From: Thermoactinomyces vulgaris
Lineage (GTDB): Bacteria > Bacillota > Bacilli > Thermoactinomycetales > Thermoactinomycetaceae
NCBI RefSeq assembly: GCF_003688725.1
Contig: NZ_REFP01000012.1
Location: forward strand, 62,001-126,000
Length of the DNA stretch: 64,000 nucleotides
Direction: 5' to 3'
The notes under the pieces were generated by a model. It searched no databases. It was not told the DNA's origin and saw only the letters and a program-made list of their open reading frames with translations. The translations under genes and the position numbers were made by a program. How positions within the stretch are numbered: the first letter of the stretch is position 1; each line of letters begins with the position of its first letter. Of this stretch, positions 17,844-27,038 are shown piece by piece.

Positions 17844-18479
17844 TCAGGGATTATATTTTTTTATCACCACTTCTTCAGGTCTGAGAACCACGTCTCCATA
17901 TCTAAAGCCATGGCGGATCATATGGACAACCATATTATCTTCTGCAGGGTTATTGGTGGGAATCACTTCAACCACTTGTTGAATTTTGGGATCAAATTTG
18001 TTGGACGGGGCAACAATCAATTCAACGCCGCGACGGTACAAAATTTCCAGCACTTCATGGCTCAAGGTTTGCAGAATGTCAATTAATTCGGGATTTTGTC
18101 CTCCGACATCCAGCTGATCGTTATAAATATTGTTCATCCGGTCAATCAGCAGAATCAAATCAATGTAAAGCGGACGGAGTTGTTGAAGTTCCTGGTCCTG
18201 CTTCAACTCTTCCATCTCTTTATAAAGGCGGTCAAACGCCATTTCTTTCGTTTTGTCATAACTGAGCCGGTTGGTAACCACATTCAACAGCGATGTGAAA
18301 TTTTGTTGCAATGCACTGAGCATGTTCAAAACTTGTTGTTGGGAACGAGATTCGCTTTTGGTTTCTTTGATCGGACTCGGAGCCACGTTTTCTTTTTTTG
18401 TTAATCCAAAACGCGCTTCAGGAAATGAAAGCTGGTTACCCTGTTCTAAGAATCTATGGTTCTCTTTCCTGGAACCCAT
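17844..18479 (-). CDS. GrpE-like protein, putative exchange factor for the Hsp70 paralogue
   Basis: Protein of 211 aa with an N-terminal polar region, a long helical segment (about 45-125) and a C-terminal beta segment whose end (HGFRYGDVVLRPEEVVI) matches the conserved GrpE tail with LRPA-V. GrpE proteins release ADP from Hsp70. A GGGAGG site precedes the ATG. It sits upstream of a lid-less Hsp70 on the same strand, which is the main reason for proposing a dedicated pair; overall similarity to canonical GrpE looks low. Confidence 0.65.
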   Translation of the reverse strand: MGSRKENHRFLEQGNQLSFPEARFGLTKKENVAPSPIKETKSESRSQQQVLNMLSALQQNFTSLLNVVTNRLSYDKTKEMAFDRLYKEMEELKQDQELQQLRPLYIDLILLIDRMNNIYNDQLDVGGQNPELIDILQTLSHEVLEILYRRGVELIVAPSNKFDPKIQQVVEVIPTNNPAEDNMVVHMIRHGFRYGDVVLRPEEVVIKKYNP

Positions 18480-18787
18480 AGCTTAACCTCCCTGGTGTAC
18501 ACTATTTTCATATTCTGTGATATATATCAAGGCCAACTATCCATCATTCTCTGTATATTGAATGATTTGCCTCTTTTTGTAAACTGAACGGAACAGTACT
18601 GCTCCTACCATTTTACTAATAACCTCATTCATGTCGCAAGTGGATGAATTCAAAAAGAATATCAAATATCTACATCAAAAAATGTTTTTCTCGCCGGACC
18701 AACGAAAATGAAGTAAATCATGCGGTAATGCCGGGAAATATTGCAAAACTTGATAGATTCCATGATATCATGATGCAACCTAGGGCA

Positions 18788-18816
18788 ATTATAGACGTTT
18801 TGAAGTTTTTATACAA
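18788..18816 (-). promoter_or_regulatory. Sigma-A promoter about 300 bp upstream of the GrpE-like gene
   Basis: TTGTAT (18811-18816) and TATAAT (18788-18793) on the minus strand, 17 bp apart. Nothing else lies downstream before 18479, so the GrpE-like mRNA would have a leader of about 300 nt. I see no convincing gene in 18480-18943; two short minus-strand frames of 17 and 31 codons have no ribosome-binding site. Confidence 0.65.
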
Positions 18817-18943
18817 GGCGATTTTTATAAACTATTCCAAGATATTCCCGTTTCCTTTCATTTCTGAAGTTTTTTGGTCCGGCAAAACGCCATGGCTGAA
18901 CTTCCCCATACAACTTCGAAATTGTCCCTGAAAACTCCTTCTT

Positions 18944-18969
18944 CAAAGAAAAATGCCCGTTCAGGGCAT
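18944..18969 (-). terminator. Terminator overlapping the end of the small Cys-rich gene
   Basis: ATGCCC (18964-18969, minus-strand reading) and GGGCAT (18953-18958) form a stem with a 5-nt loop followed by TTTTTCTTT on the minus strand. The stem includes the last codons and stop of the 51-aa gene. Confidence 0.65.
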
Positions 18970-19116
18970 CCGGGTGATAACAAGATTGGTCTTTTTTTTG
19001 TCAGTTTGTTGAAGACATTCGGTATAACACATCCGGCAATAATACTTGCCATTGAATTGAAAAAATTGAATGTATAAGGACTTTGCGCCGCATTTGGCAC
19101 AGGTGCATTTATCCAT
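18961..19116 (-). CDS. 51-residue cysteine-rich (zinc-ribbon-like) protein
   Basis: Short gene encoding 51 aa. Cysteines at residues 4, 6 and 9 (KCTCAKCG) and at 28, 31 and 35 (YCRMCYTEC) form two knuckles 20 residues apart, a layout that suggests a small zinc ribbon. GGGAGG lies ten bases upstream of the ATG, and an intrinsic terminator overlaps the stop, both supporting a real gene. I cannot assign a family; it is not a clear match to Gin/CsfB or other known sporulation zinc proteins. It lies between lysS and the GrpE-like gene. Confidence 0.7.
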   Translation of the reverse strand: MDKCTCAKCGAKSLYIQFFQFNGKYYCRMCYTECLQQTDKKKTNLVITRMP

Positions 19117-19238
19117 GTGCTCCCAACCTCCCTTTTCCTAGCTGTCAGGGTTGTCTATATCTTTCAACACCCAGGCAAAATTTACCTTTTTATTCCTGAT
19201 ATTTATTGATATTTTCTTTATTTGGAAGATCGGGGCTG

Positions 19239-19304
19239 TTTTTTCACAAGTTATCCACAATTCGCACAGGCGTTTGTGTATATTGTGGATAACTTGTGAA
19301 AAAA
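19239..19304. repeat. Perfect 22-bp inverted repeat carrying two consensus DnaA boxes
   Basis: The arms (19239-19260 and 19283-19304) are exact reverse complements of 22 bp around a 22-bp centre. Each arm contains the consensus DnaA box TTATCCACA (19251-19259; TGTGGATAA at 19284-19292). The centre holds a further one-mismatch box, ATATACACA on the minus strand. The right arm ends in the A-run that serves as U-tract of the lysS terminator. A DnaA-binding cluster outside oriC is the best reading; titration or replication control is inferred. No gene is present between 19117 and 19338. Confidence 0.75.
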
Positions 19305-19333
19305 GCTTCTGATTCATAACGAATCAGAAGCTT
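19296..19333 (-). terminator. Terminator of the folP-lysS operon
   Basis: Perfect 13-bp stem, AAGCTTCTGATTC (19303-19315) with GAATCAGAAGCTT (19321-19333), then T6 on the minus strand, starting 5 bp after the lysS stop. Confidence 0.92.
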
Positions 19334-19338
19334 TTCCA

Positions 19339-20853
<1,515 letters not shown>

Positions 20854-20860
20854 TCATCCG

Positions 20861-21877
20861 TTACGCAGTTTCTTGATTGACGGCTTCTTGTTTTTCGCGC
20901 TGACGCTTTTCGTATTCCTCCGCAAACGAAAGCAGGAGATTTGCCATTCCATCCCTGGTTTCTTGTTGATTCACTTTTTCTTTCACCTTGCTGGCACCAG
21001 GCAGTCCTTTGAGATACCACGCCGCATGTTTTCGCATTTCGCGGACGGCAATGTCTTCCCCACGCAGTTTGACAAGCCGGTCCATATGCAAAATGGCAAT
21101 CTCCATCTTTTCCCTCACTTCCGGTTCCGGAAGCAGTTCGCCGGTCTGAAGATAATGGACCGTCCGGTACAACATCCACGGATTCCCCAATGCGCCGCGA
21201 CCGATCATGACCCCGTCACAACCGGTTGTATCAAGCATCCGCTTCGCATCTTCCGGTGTAAAGACATCGCCGTTTCCGATGACAGGAATCCCCACGGCCT
21301 CTTTTACTTTTTTAATCCAACTCCAGTCCGCTTGCCCGCGGTACATCTGCTTCCGCGTGCGACCGTGTACGGAAACCGCTTTTCCTCCGGCGCGTTCGAC
21401 CGCTTTGGCGTTTTCAACCACATAAATATGATCTTCATCCCAACCAATGCGCATCTTGACGGTCACCGGTTTGTCCACGGCTTCCACCACGGCAGACACC
21501 ATCTCTTCAATCTTGTCCGGATCAAGGAGCCAGCGGGCGCCCGCATCGCATTTGACCACTTTCGGAACCGGGCATCCCATGTTGATATCGATAATATCCG
21601 CATTGGTTTGTTGGTCGACAACTTTGGCCGCTTCCACCAGCGTTTCTTTGTCTCCGCCGAAAATTTGCAAACTGAGCGGTTTTTCCCGTTCATCCACATA
21701 AAGCATCTCCCGGGTCCTTTTATTTCCGTGCAAAATGGCTTTGTCGCTCACCATTTCCGCACACACCAATCCCACGCCAAACTCTTTGGCAATGAGGCGG
21801 AAAGCCGGATTGCAGACCCCTGCCATCGGAGCCAACACGACACGGTTTTTTAACGCAATGTCACCAATTTTCAGCAT
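20861..21877 (-). CDS. dusB: tRNA-dihydrouridine synthase (DusB type)
   Basis: Flavin enzyme that reduces uridines in the tRNA D-loop (338 aa). Diagnostic motifs are [13 protein letters not shown] at the N-terminus, MGCPVPKV with the catalytic cysteine, a flavin-binding stretch with PVIGNGDV, and [13 protein letters not shown]. The ATG at 21877 is chosen because GGAGG precedes it; the longer in-frame start would include the Shine-Dalgarno itself. It lies between folK and lysS in one operon. Confidence 0.95.
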   Translation of the reverse strand: MLKIGDIALKNRVVLAPMAGVCNPAFRLIAKEFGVGLVCAEMVSDKAILHGNKRTREMLYVDEREKPLSLQIFGGDKETLVEAAKVVDQQTNADIIDINMGCPVPKVVKCDAGARWLLDPDKIEEMVSAVVEAVDKPVTVKMRIGWDEDHIYVVENAKAVERAGGKAVSVHGRTRKQMYRGQADWSWIKKVKEAVGIPVIGNGDVFTPEDAKRMLDTTGCDGVMIGRGALGNPWMLYRTVHYLQTGELLPEPEVREKMEIAILHMDRLVKLRGEDIAVREMRKHAAWYLKGLPGASKVKEKVNQQETRDGMANLLLSFAEEYEKRQREKQEAVNQETA

Positions 21878-21900
21878 CGAAATACCTCCTTTCCCCATGG

Positions 21901-22407
21901 TTAAACCGGAATCATTTCCAATTTGTACACTTTTTGTTCACCGGGAATCTCCTTCATCCACTGGGAAATTGTTTTATGCGTCCCCGGGATTTCGATATCC
22001 CCGGCAATTTCAAACAAGGGGACCAAAACAAATGCCCGCTCGGTCATGCGCGGATGGGGCACCACCAGATCTTCCTGCCGGATCACGCGATCTTCATAAA
22101 GGAGCAGATCCAGATCCATGGTGCGCGGTCCCCAGCGGATCTTTCGCACCCGATGTAACTTTTGTTCGATCCGCAAAAAAGCTTCCAACAATTGCCCGGG
22201 AGACAAAATCGTCTGGATTTCCGCCGCCATGTTGTAAAACGGCGGTTGATCGAGATACCCGACCGGAGCGGTTTCATAAATCGAAGAGGTTTGCCGCACG
22301 TGGATTCCTCTGGTGTTGTTCAACAGATGAATCGCCTGTTTCAACTGTTCCCGCCGATCTCCCTGATTGGTTCCCAGTCCCAGATAGGCCGTCACTTTTC
22401 GGCTCAT
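21901..22407 (-). CDS. folK: 2-amino-4-hydroxy-6-hydroxymethyldihydropteridine pyrophosphokinase
   Basis: Transfers pyrophosphate from ATP to 6-hydroxymethyl-dihydropterin (168 aa). Typical motifs: [10 protein letters not shown] at the N-terminus, then [14 protein letters not shown] and [14 protein letters not shown]. The ATG overlaps the folB stop by 4 bp, so translation is coupled. It supplies the substrate for FolP, whose gene is two upstream. Confidence 0.96.
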   Translation of the reverse strand: MSRKVTAYLGLGTNQGDRREQLKQAIHLLNNTRGIHVRQTSSIYETAPVGYLDQPPFYNMAAEIQTILSPGQLLEAFLRIEQKLHRVRKIRWGPRTMDLDLLLYEDRVIRQEDLVVPHPRMTERAFVLVPLFEIAGDIEIPGTHKTISQWMKEIPGEQKVYKLEMIPV

Positions 22408-22763
22408 GGCCTTGTCCTTACCACTTCAACCCCGACCGACTCATAGTGTCCCTGAATCGGCGGATTGGGTTTGGTGACGCGGACCCGTACTTCTTCAATC
22501 GGGAAATCAGCCAACAAACGTCCGGCAATTCGCTCTGCCAAGGTTTCAATCAATTTCACCCGGGTTCCGGTCATGATGTTTTCCACTTTCTGATATACCG
22601 CTCCATAATCAACGGTTTTCTGCAAATCATCCGTTGTGCCGGCAGGCCTTAAATCCAATTTCATTTCCAGATCGACATAAAAACGCTGCCCCAGCCGGTT
22701 TTCTTCGGCATAAGCCCCATGATACCCGTAAAAGCTCAGCCGTTTCATAAAGATTTTATCCAC
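22404..22763 (-). CDS. folB: Dihydroneopterin aldolase
   Basis: Converts dihydroneopterin to hydroxymethyl-dihydropterin (119 aa). It begins VDKIFMKRLSFYGYHG, with the active-site Glu in the next turn and a conserved Lys in RVTKPNPP. The start is a GTG at 22763 with AAAGGAGG nine bases upstream; it overlaps the folP stop by 8 bp. It acts just before FolK in the pathway. Confidence 0.95.
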   Translation of the reverse strand: MDKIFMKRLSFYGYHGAYAEENRLGQRFYVDLEMKLDLRPAGTTDDLQKTVDYGAVYQKVENIMTGTRVKLIETLAERIAGRLLADFPIEEVRVRVTKPNPPIQGHYESVGVEVVRTRP

Positions 22764-23607
22764 GGGCCTCCGCCTCCTTTGGCAGAACCCCGTAAAGCAT
22801 CGCATCCATCATCCGGCAAACCCTGGTCATCTCTTTGACATCGTGGACCCGTACGATCCGGCATCCTTGGGAAATTCCGAATGCCACCGTTGCCGCCGTG
22901 CCTTCCACCCTTTCATGAGCCGGCAGGTTCAATGTCTTGCCAATCATGGATTTCCGGGACGTTCCCAGCAACACGGGATACCCCAACGCGGTAATGCGAT
23001 CCAGGTGGCGCATCACGGTTAAATTTTGTTCAAGGTTTTTGGCAAAGCCGATCCCGGGATCCAAAATGATATTTTCATCTTTGACTCCGGCTTGTTTCGC
23101 ATTTTGTACCATCGCCATCAGATCCTGAATCACATCGTCCATCAGCGAATCATAATCAGGTTGTTGCCGGTTATGCATCAAAATGACCGGCACATCCAAC
23201 TCCGCCGCAACCTTGGCCATGTCCGGATCTTTGAGCGTTCCCCATACATCATTGATGATATGCGCCCCGGCCTGGATGCATTGCCGGGCCACCTCTGCCT
23301 TATACGTATCCACGGAAATGGGGCAGTCCAACTCGCGATGCAACACCTCAATCACCGGGAGCAAGCGGGACAATTCCTTTTCCGGCGGTACATACTCCGC
23401 CCCGGGGCGTGTGGATTCTCCGCCGATGTCTATGATATCCGCGCCATCACGCACCAGTTGTTTGGCATGTTCGATAGCCCGGTCCACCGTATTGTATTTT
23501 CCGCCGTCTGAAAAAGAGTCCGGGGTCACATTCAAAATGCCCATCACCAGCGTGCGGCGGTCATAAGACAACGTATACGGACCGGCTTGAATCGTTGAAT
23601 GGTTCAT
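22756..23607 (-). CDS. folP: Dihydropteroate synthase
   Basis: Joins p-aminobenzoate to the pterin pyrophosphate; the sulfonamide target (283 aa). TIM-barrel motifs: GILNVTPDSFSDGG, DIGGESTRPGA, DPGIGFAKN and LLGTSRKSMIG. First gene of the folate-lysS operon. In B. subtilis pabB-pabA-pabC precede it; here they are absent and a leader of about 485 nt with a terminator lies upstream instead. Confidence 0.97.
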   Translation of the reverse strand: MNHSTIQAGPYTLSYDRRTLVMGILNVTPDSFSDGGKYNTVDRAIEHAKQLVRDGADIIDIGGESTRPGAEYVPPEKELSRLLPVIEVLHRELDCPISVDTYKAEVARQCIQAGAHIINDVWGTLKDPDMAKVAAELDVPVILMHNRQQPDYDSLMDDVIQDLMAMVQNAKQAGVKDENIILDPGIGFAKNLEQNLTVMRHLDRITALGYPVLLGTSRKSMIGKTLNLPAHERVEGTAATVAFGISQGCRIVRVHDVKEMTRVCRMMDAMLYGVLPKEAEARG

Positions 23608-24093
23608 GGCTCCAGCTCCTCTCTGATGAATACAAGCGCTTGATGCTGCATCGATGACAAAAAAAGATGGCCGACCGATTCCTTCTGTCAGTGAGCCATC
23701 TCATATCTATCTTTCTTCTTCCGCAGAAGGAAATGGATTTGTTTTCTGAATCCGGTTCTTCAAAATGGTTTTTCATCTCTGCTTTCACAGGGATTCCGGA
23801 TGGGACCGGGTCTCTTTCCGTCGGATTCCGCTCCAATCAGACTGGAAAGCAGCCTGCGCCATGATGACGGAAAAGAGGAATTCCGGCGCCCGACGTTCAT
23901 GCAATCCCCGCAAGGGAACCTTGCAACACCGCTCCCGCTTCTTCTTCAAACGCTTTCGGATCCGACGCCGGTGATTACGCTTGCTTTTCTATTTCATCGA
24001 TGTCCATGGCATCGCTTTTGCTCATCCCGCAAACCAATTTCATGATGATCCAATCCCTTCCCGGCTTTTCCCGACAGGCTCAACTCTTCTAAT
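23608..24093 (-). promoter_or_regulatory. Long untranslated leader of the folate operon
   Basis: About 485 nt between the predicted transcription start and folP, with no convincing gene. It contains a possible 22-codon leader frame near 23980-24046 with a poor ribosome-binding site, and ends with an intrinsic terminator before folP. There is no T-box GGGTGG element and I recognise no other riboswitch class. Attenuation is inferred. Confidence 0.45.
23659..23701 (-). terminator. Terminator/attenuator upstream of folP
   Basis: AGATGGC and GCCATCT (23695-23701 and 23665-23671), extended by partial pairing inside, are followed on the minus strand by T7. It lies 52 bp before the folP start and after any plausible promoter, so it either attenuates the operon or ends a small RNA. 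Confidence 0.7.
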
Positions 24094-24099
24094 CACATC

Positions 24100-24108
24100 A
24101 TTTTACCA
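24100..24108 (-). promoter_or_regulatory. Extended -10 promoter of the folate operon
   Basis: The minus strand reads TGGTAAAAT, an extended -10, located just past the cysK terminator. No strong -35. Confidence 0.45.
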
Positions 24109-24144
24109 CATAAAACCGGGATCTTCATCACAATTTTCCCCGAA

Positions 24145-24182
24145 AGCAAAAGAAGCTATCCTTTCCGATCAAGGACAGCTTC
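24145..24182 (-). terminator. Terminator of cysK
   Basis: GAAGCTGTCC/GGATAGCTTC stem (24152-24161 with 24173-24182) followed by TTTTGCTTT on the minus strand, about 25 bp after the cysK stop. Confidence 0.8.
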
Positions 24183-24205
24183 CAACAGATGTATTTGGTT
24201 TACGC

Positions 24206-25138
24206 TTATGCTTCATCTTCGAAATTGAAAAGAGCCGTGGACAAATAACGTTCTCCGTTACTTGGAACAACAGCGACAACTTTTTTGCCTTCTCCCAACC
24301 GGCGGGCGATTTTCACCGCGGAAGCAATGGCCGCACCGGAGGAGATTCCCACGAGAATCCCTTCTTCACGAGCTGCACGACGCGCCCATTCAAAAGCTTC
24401 CTCGTTATCCACTTGCAAGACTTCATCGTAAATATCCGTATCGAGAATCTTGGGTACAAATCCGGCACCGATACCCTGAATTTTGTGAGGCCCTGGTTTT
24501 CCTCCGGACAAAACGGGGGAATTGGAAGGCTCAACAGCAACCACGTGAACATGAGGATATTTTTCTTTCAAGACCCTGCCGACACCGGTAATCGTTCCGC
24601 CGGTCCCGATTCCCGCAACAAAGGCATCCAATTCACCGCCTGTTTGTTCAACGATTTCTCTGGCGGTGTTTTCAAAGTGTGCTTTCACGTTATCCGGGTT
24701 TTCAAATTGTTGGGGAACGAAATAATCGGGATGTTGTTCATGGATTTCTTTGGCTTTTTGAATGGCCCCTTTCATTCCTTCCGCACCGGGAGTCAGCACC
24801 AGTTCGGCTCCATAGGCCCGCAGAAGATTTCTGCGTTCCACGCTCATCGTGTCAGGCATGACCAACACGGCGCGGTAACCTTTGGCTGCTGCCACCATCG
24901 CCAGTCCGATTCCGGTGTTTCCGCTGGTCGGCTCCAAAATCGTGGAACCGGGTTTCAGCTCCCCGCGTTTTTCAGCTTCTTCAATCATGCTGAGGGCAAT
25001 CCGGTCTTTGACACTGCCACCCGGGTTAAAAAATTCCAGTTTCAAATAAACATCGGCATCCGTCTTTCCAACAATCCGGTTTAATTTCACAAGCGGTGTT
25101 TCGCCAATCAACTCAAGAATATTATTTCCAACCCGCAT
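24206..25138 (-). CDS. cysK: Cysteine synthase A (O-acetylserine sulfhydrylase)
   Basis: PLP enzyme making cysteine from O-acetylserine and sulfide (310 aa). Evidence: ETPLVKLN, the PLP-lysine motif GGSVKDR, the substrate loop PTSGNTG, the phosphate-binding GTGGT, and the SSGAA block. Single-gene unit with strong promoter and terminator. In Bacillus, CysK also partners CymR in cysteine regulation. Confidence 0.97.
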   Translation of the reverse strand: MRVGNNILELIGETPLVKLNRIVGKTDADVYLKLEFFNPGGSVKDRIALSMIEEAEKRGELKPGSTILEPTSGNTGIGLAMVAAAKGYRAVLVMPDTMSVERRNLLRAYGAELVLTPGAEGMKGAIQKAKEIHEQHPDYFVPQQFENPDNVKAHFENTAREIVEQTGGELDAFVAGIGTGGTITGVGRVLKEKYPHVHVVAVEPSNSPVLSGGKPGPHKIQGIGAGFVPKILDTDIYDEVLQVDNEEAFEWARRAAREEGILVGISSGAAIASAVKIARRLGEGKKVVAVVPSNGERYLSTALFNFEDEA

Positions 25139-25186
25139 GTAGGAAGCCTCCTTATTCCGAGTAAACTCATAGGTTTTGTATTTATC

Positions 25187-25215
25187 ATCATACTAATCCC
25201 GATCCGATTTGTCAA
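25187..25215 (-). promoter_or_regulatory. Sigma-A promoter of cysK
   Basis: TTGACA (25210-25215) and TATGAT (25187-25192), spacing 17 bp on the minus strand. The -35 overlaps the last codons of hslO. The stretch just downstream (AAACCTATGAG and CTCGGAATA) loosely resembles a CymR-box half-site arrangement; that is tentative. Confidence 0.85.
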
Positions 25216-26084
25216 TCAATTTCTTCTATTATAATCCTTTCTAATTCCTCATCCGTAAACAAGTATCTTTCATTGCAAAAATGGCAAACGACCTCGGCAC
25301 GGCCCAATTCGTCCCGGATGGATTCTATTTCCTCCTTGCCAAGCGCCCGCAACATTGCCTTTGAACGTTCCCTGGAACAATTGCATTGAAATTGAACCGG
25401 CGATTTCCCCAGGATTTCCAAATCGTCCCCCATTAAAAAGCGCAGCATTTCTTCCGGCGTTTCCCCGTTTTTCAACCGGTCTGAGATCGACGAAAGCCGG
25501 GAAATCCGTTGCTCCAGGTTTTGAATCACTTCTTCCCCGGCCCCCGGCAAAAGCTGGATCATATACCCGCCGGACGCCAAAATTTCGTTCCCTTTGACCA
25601 ATACCCCCAATCCCACGGATGATGGAGTTTGTTCAGAGGCCGTAAAATAATAAGTAAAGTCTTCCGCCAATTCCCCTGAGATAATCGGTGAAGCGCCTCG
25701 ATACGGTTCCTTCATGCCCAAGTCTTTGATGATGTGAATCATTCCTTTTCCCACAGCGGAAGCCACATCCAGCTTGTTACCTTTGGATTTGCCTTCCACT
25801 TGCGGTTGGTCGACACATCCGCGCACATGGCCTTGCCCGTCGGCATCCACCATGATCCGCCCGATGGGTCCGTCACCTTCCACCCGGATCAATACTTTGT
25901 GGTTCTTCTCTTTTAAAGTCACGCCCATCATCGCACCCATGGTCGCCGTTCTGCCCAATGCCGCGCTGACCACCGGAAAAGTGCGGTGACGTTGTTGCAG
26001 TTCCTGTACCAGATTCGTCGTCCGTGCCGCAAACCCGCGCACGGCCCCGTCTGCAGAGATCGCTCGAATAACATAATCTTCCAT
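25212..26084 (-). CDS. hslO: Redox-regulated chaperone Hsp33
   Basis: Holdase activated by oxidation (290 aa). The C-terminal zinc switch shows CNC (about 234-236) and CHFC about 30 residues later; the N-terminal alpha/beta domain is as in the family. Start by an AAGGAGG site. Lies between coaX and cysK, as in Bacillus. Confidence 0.96.
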   Translation of the reverse strand: MEDYVIRAISADGAVRGFAARTTNLVQELQQRHRTFPVVSAALGRTATMGAMMGVTLKEKNHKVLIRVEGDGPIGRIMVDADGQGHVRGCVDQPQVEGKSKGNKLDVASAVGKGMIHIIKDLGMKEPYRGASPIISGELAEDFTYYFTASEQTPSSVGLGVLVKGNEILASGGYMIQLLPGAGEEVIQNLEQRISRLSSISDRLKNGETPEEMLRFLMGDDLEILGKSPVQFQCNCSRERSKAMLRALGKEEIESIRDELGRAEVVCHFCNERYLFTDEELERIIIEEID

Positions 26085-26094
26085 CAGTGATTTC

Positions 26095-26128
26095 CTCCTT
26101 AAAAAAAGGACTCCTTCGCAAGAAGCCC
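26095..26128 (-). terminator. Possible weak terminator between coaX and hslO
   Basis: An imperfect stem with a bulge (AGGGCTTC with GAAGGAGTCCT) followed by T7 on the minus strand, immediately before the hslO ribosome-binding site. It would allow partial read-through. Confidence 0.4.
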
Positions 26129-26144
26129 TCTGTTTCCCATTCTG

Positions 26145-26924
26145 TTACTTTGCATTCAGCTCATGGATCAACTTTAATCCTTCCAAGGTTAACAGCGGAT
26201 CCACCTTGTCAATCGTCTTGGTATCCTTGCAAATCAATGAGGCATACCCGCCGGTGGCCACCACCGTGGGACGTTGGCGCATCATCTTTTTCATGCGGGT
26301 GACAATTTCATCCACAAGCCCGACATAACCATAGTATATGCCAGCCTGCATGGATTGAACCGGATTTTTGCCAACCACCGAATCCGGTTTGTCAATTTCC
26401 ACCCTTGTCAACTTGGCGGCCCGTTGATACAGCGCCTCCATGGATATACTGATACCGGGCGCAATGGCTCCTCCGACGTAATTTCCCTCTTCATCAATAA
26501 AACAGAAGGTGGTTGCCGTCCCAAAATCGACAATCACCAACGGCGCCCCGTATTTCTCAATGCCGGCCACCGCATTGGCAATCCGGTCGGCCCCGACCTC
26601 GCGTGGATTGTCATACTTGATATTCAATCCGGTACGAATGCCCGGTCCCAAGATTAATGGGGTCAAACCAAGATACTTTTCAGCCATCCGCCGCAAGACA
26701 ATCGTCAGCGGAGGGACAACGGAAGAAAGGATGGCAGCCCCCACATCTTTGATGGACAGGTTGGTATAGGAAAGCAAATCGGCCAATTGCATGCCGTATT
26801 CATCTTCGGTCGCGTGGCGGTTTGTTTGCAAACGCCAATGATGCAACAATTTTTCCTTGCGGTAAATGCCCAAAACGATATTGGTGTTTCCAACATCCAT
26901 GACCAGCAATAAATCCTTGTTCAA
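26145..26924 (-). CDS. coaX: Type III pantothenate kinase
   Basis: First step of coenzyme A synthesis (259 aa from this start). ASKHA-fold motifs: [22 protein letters not shown] and VDFGTATTF. The start is uncertain: TTG at 26924 is preferred for AGCAGGTG six or seven bases upstream; an in-frame GTG lies at 26933 without a ribosome-binding site. It follows ftsH after a bidirectional terminator. Confidence 0.94.
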   Translation of the reverse strand: MNKDLLLVMDVGNTNIVLGIYRKEKLLHHWRLQTNRHATEDEYGMQLADLLSYTNLSIKDVGAAILSSVVPPLTIVLRRMAEKYLGLTPLILGPGIRTGLNIKYDNPREVGADRIANAVAGIEKYGAPLVIVDFGTATTFCFIDEEGNYVGGAIAPGISISMEALYQRAAKLTRVEIDKPDSVVGKNPVQSMQAGIYYGYVGLVDEIVTRMKKMMRQRPTVVATGGYASLICKDTKTIDKVDPLLTLEGLKLIHELNAK

Positions 26925-27010
26925 GTTATTCACCTGCTTTAGTGATGTAATCCATTTTACTTATAGAATACCATCCTCCCGGATTGTTTTACATCCATTA
27001 ATTCACAAGA

Positions 27011-27038
27011 AAAAAGAGGCGGAAACGCCTCTTTTTTT
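27011..27038. terminator. Terminator between ftsH and coaX
   Basis: GAGGCG-GAAA-CGCCTC stem flanked by A-run and T-run, immediately after the ftsH stop on the minus strand. Confidence 0.9.

Noticed and set aside
18515-18640. Minus-strand 31-codon frame in the GrpE-like leader (begins MNEVISKM)
   Set aside because: No Shine-Dalgarno sequence before the ATG; too short to support without conservation data.
18644-18931. Plus-strand frame of 95 codons between the GrpE-like gene and lysS
   Set aside because: No ribosome-binding site, random-looking composition, and it runs against the minus-strand promoter at 18788-18816.
23561-23836. Minus-strand 91-codon frame overlapping the folP leader and start
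   Set aside because: It runs out of frame into folP, has no ribosome-binding site, and crosses the intrinsic terminator; the leader reading is better.
23700-24100. T-box or SAM riboswitch in the folate leader
   Set aside because: No GGGTGG-ACCGCG element and no recognisable SAM-box core on the minus strand.
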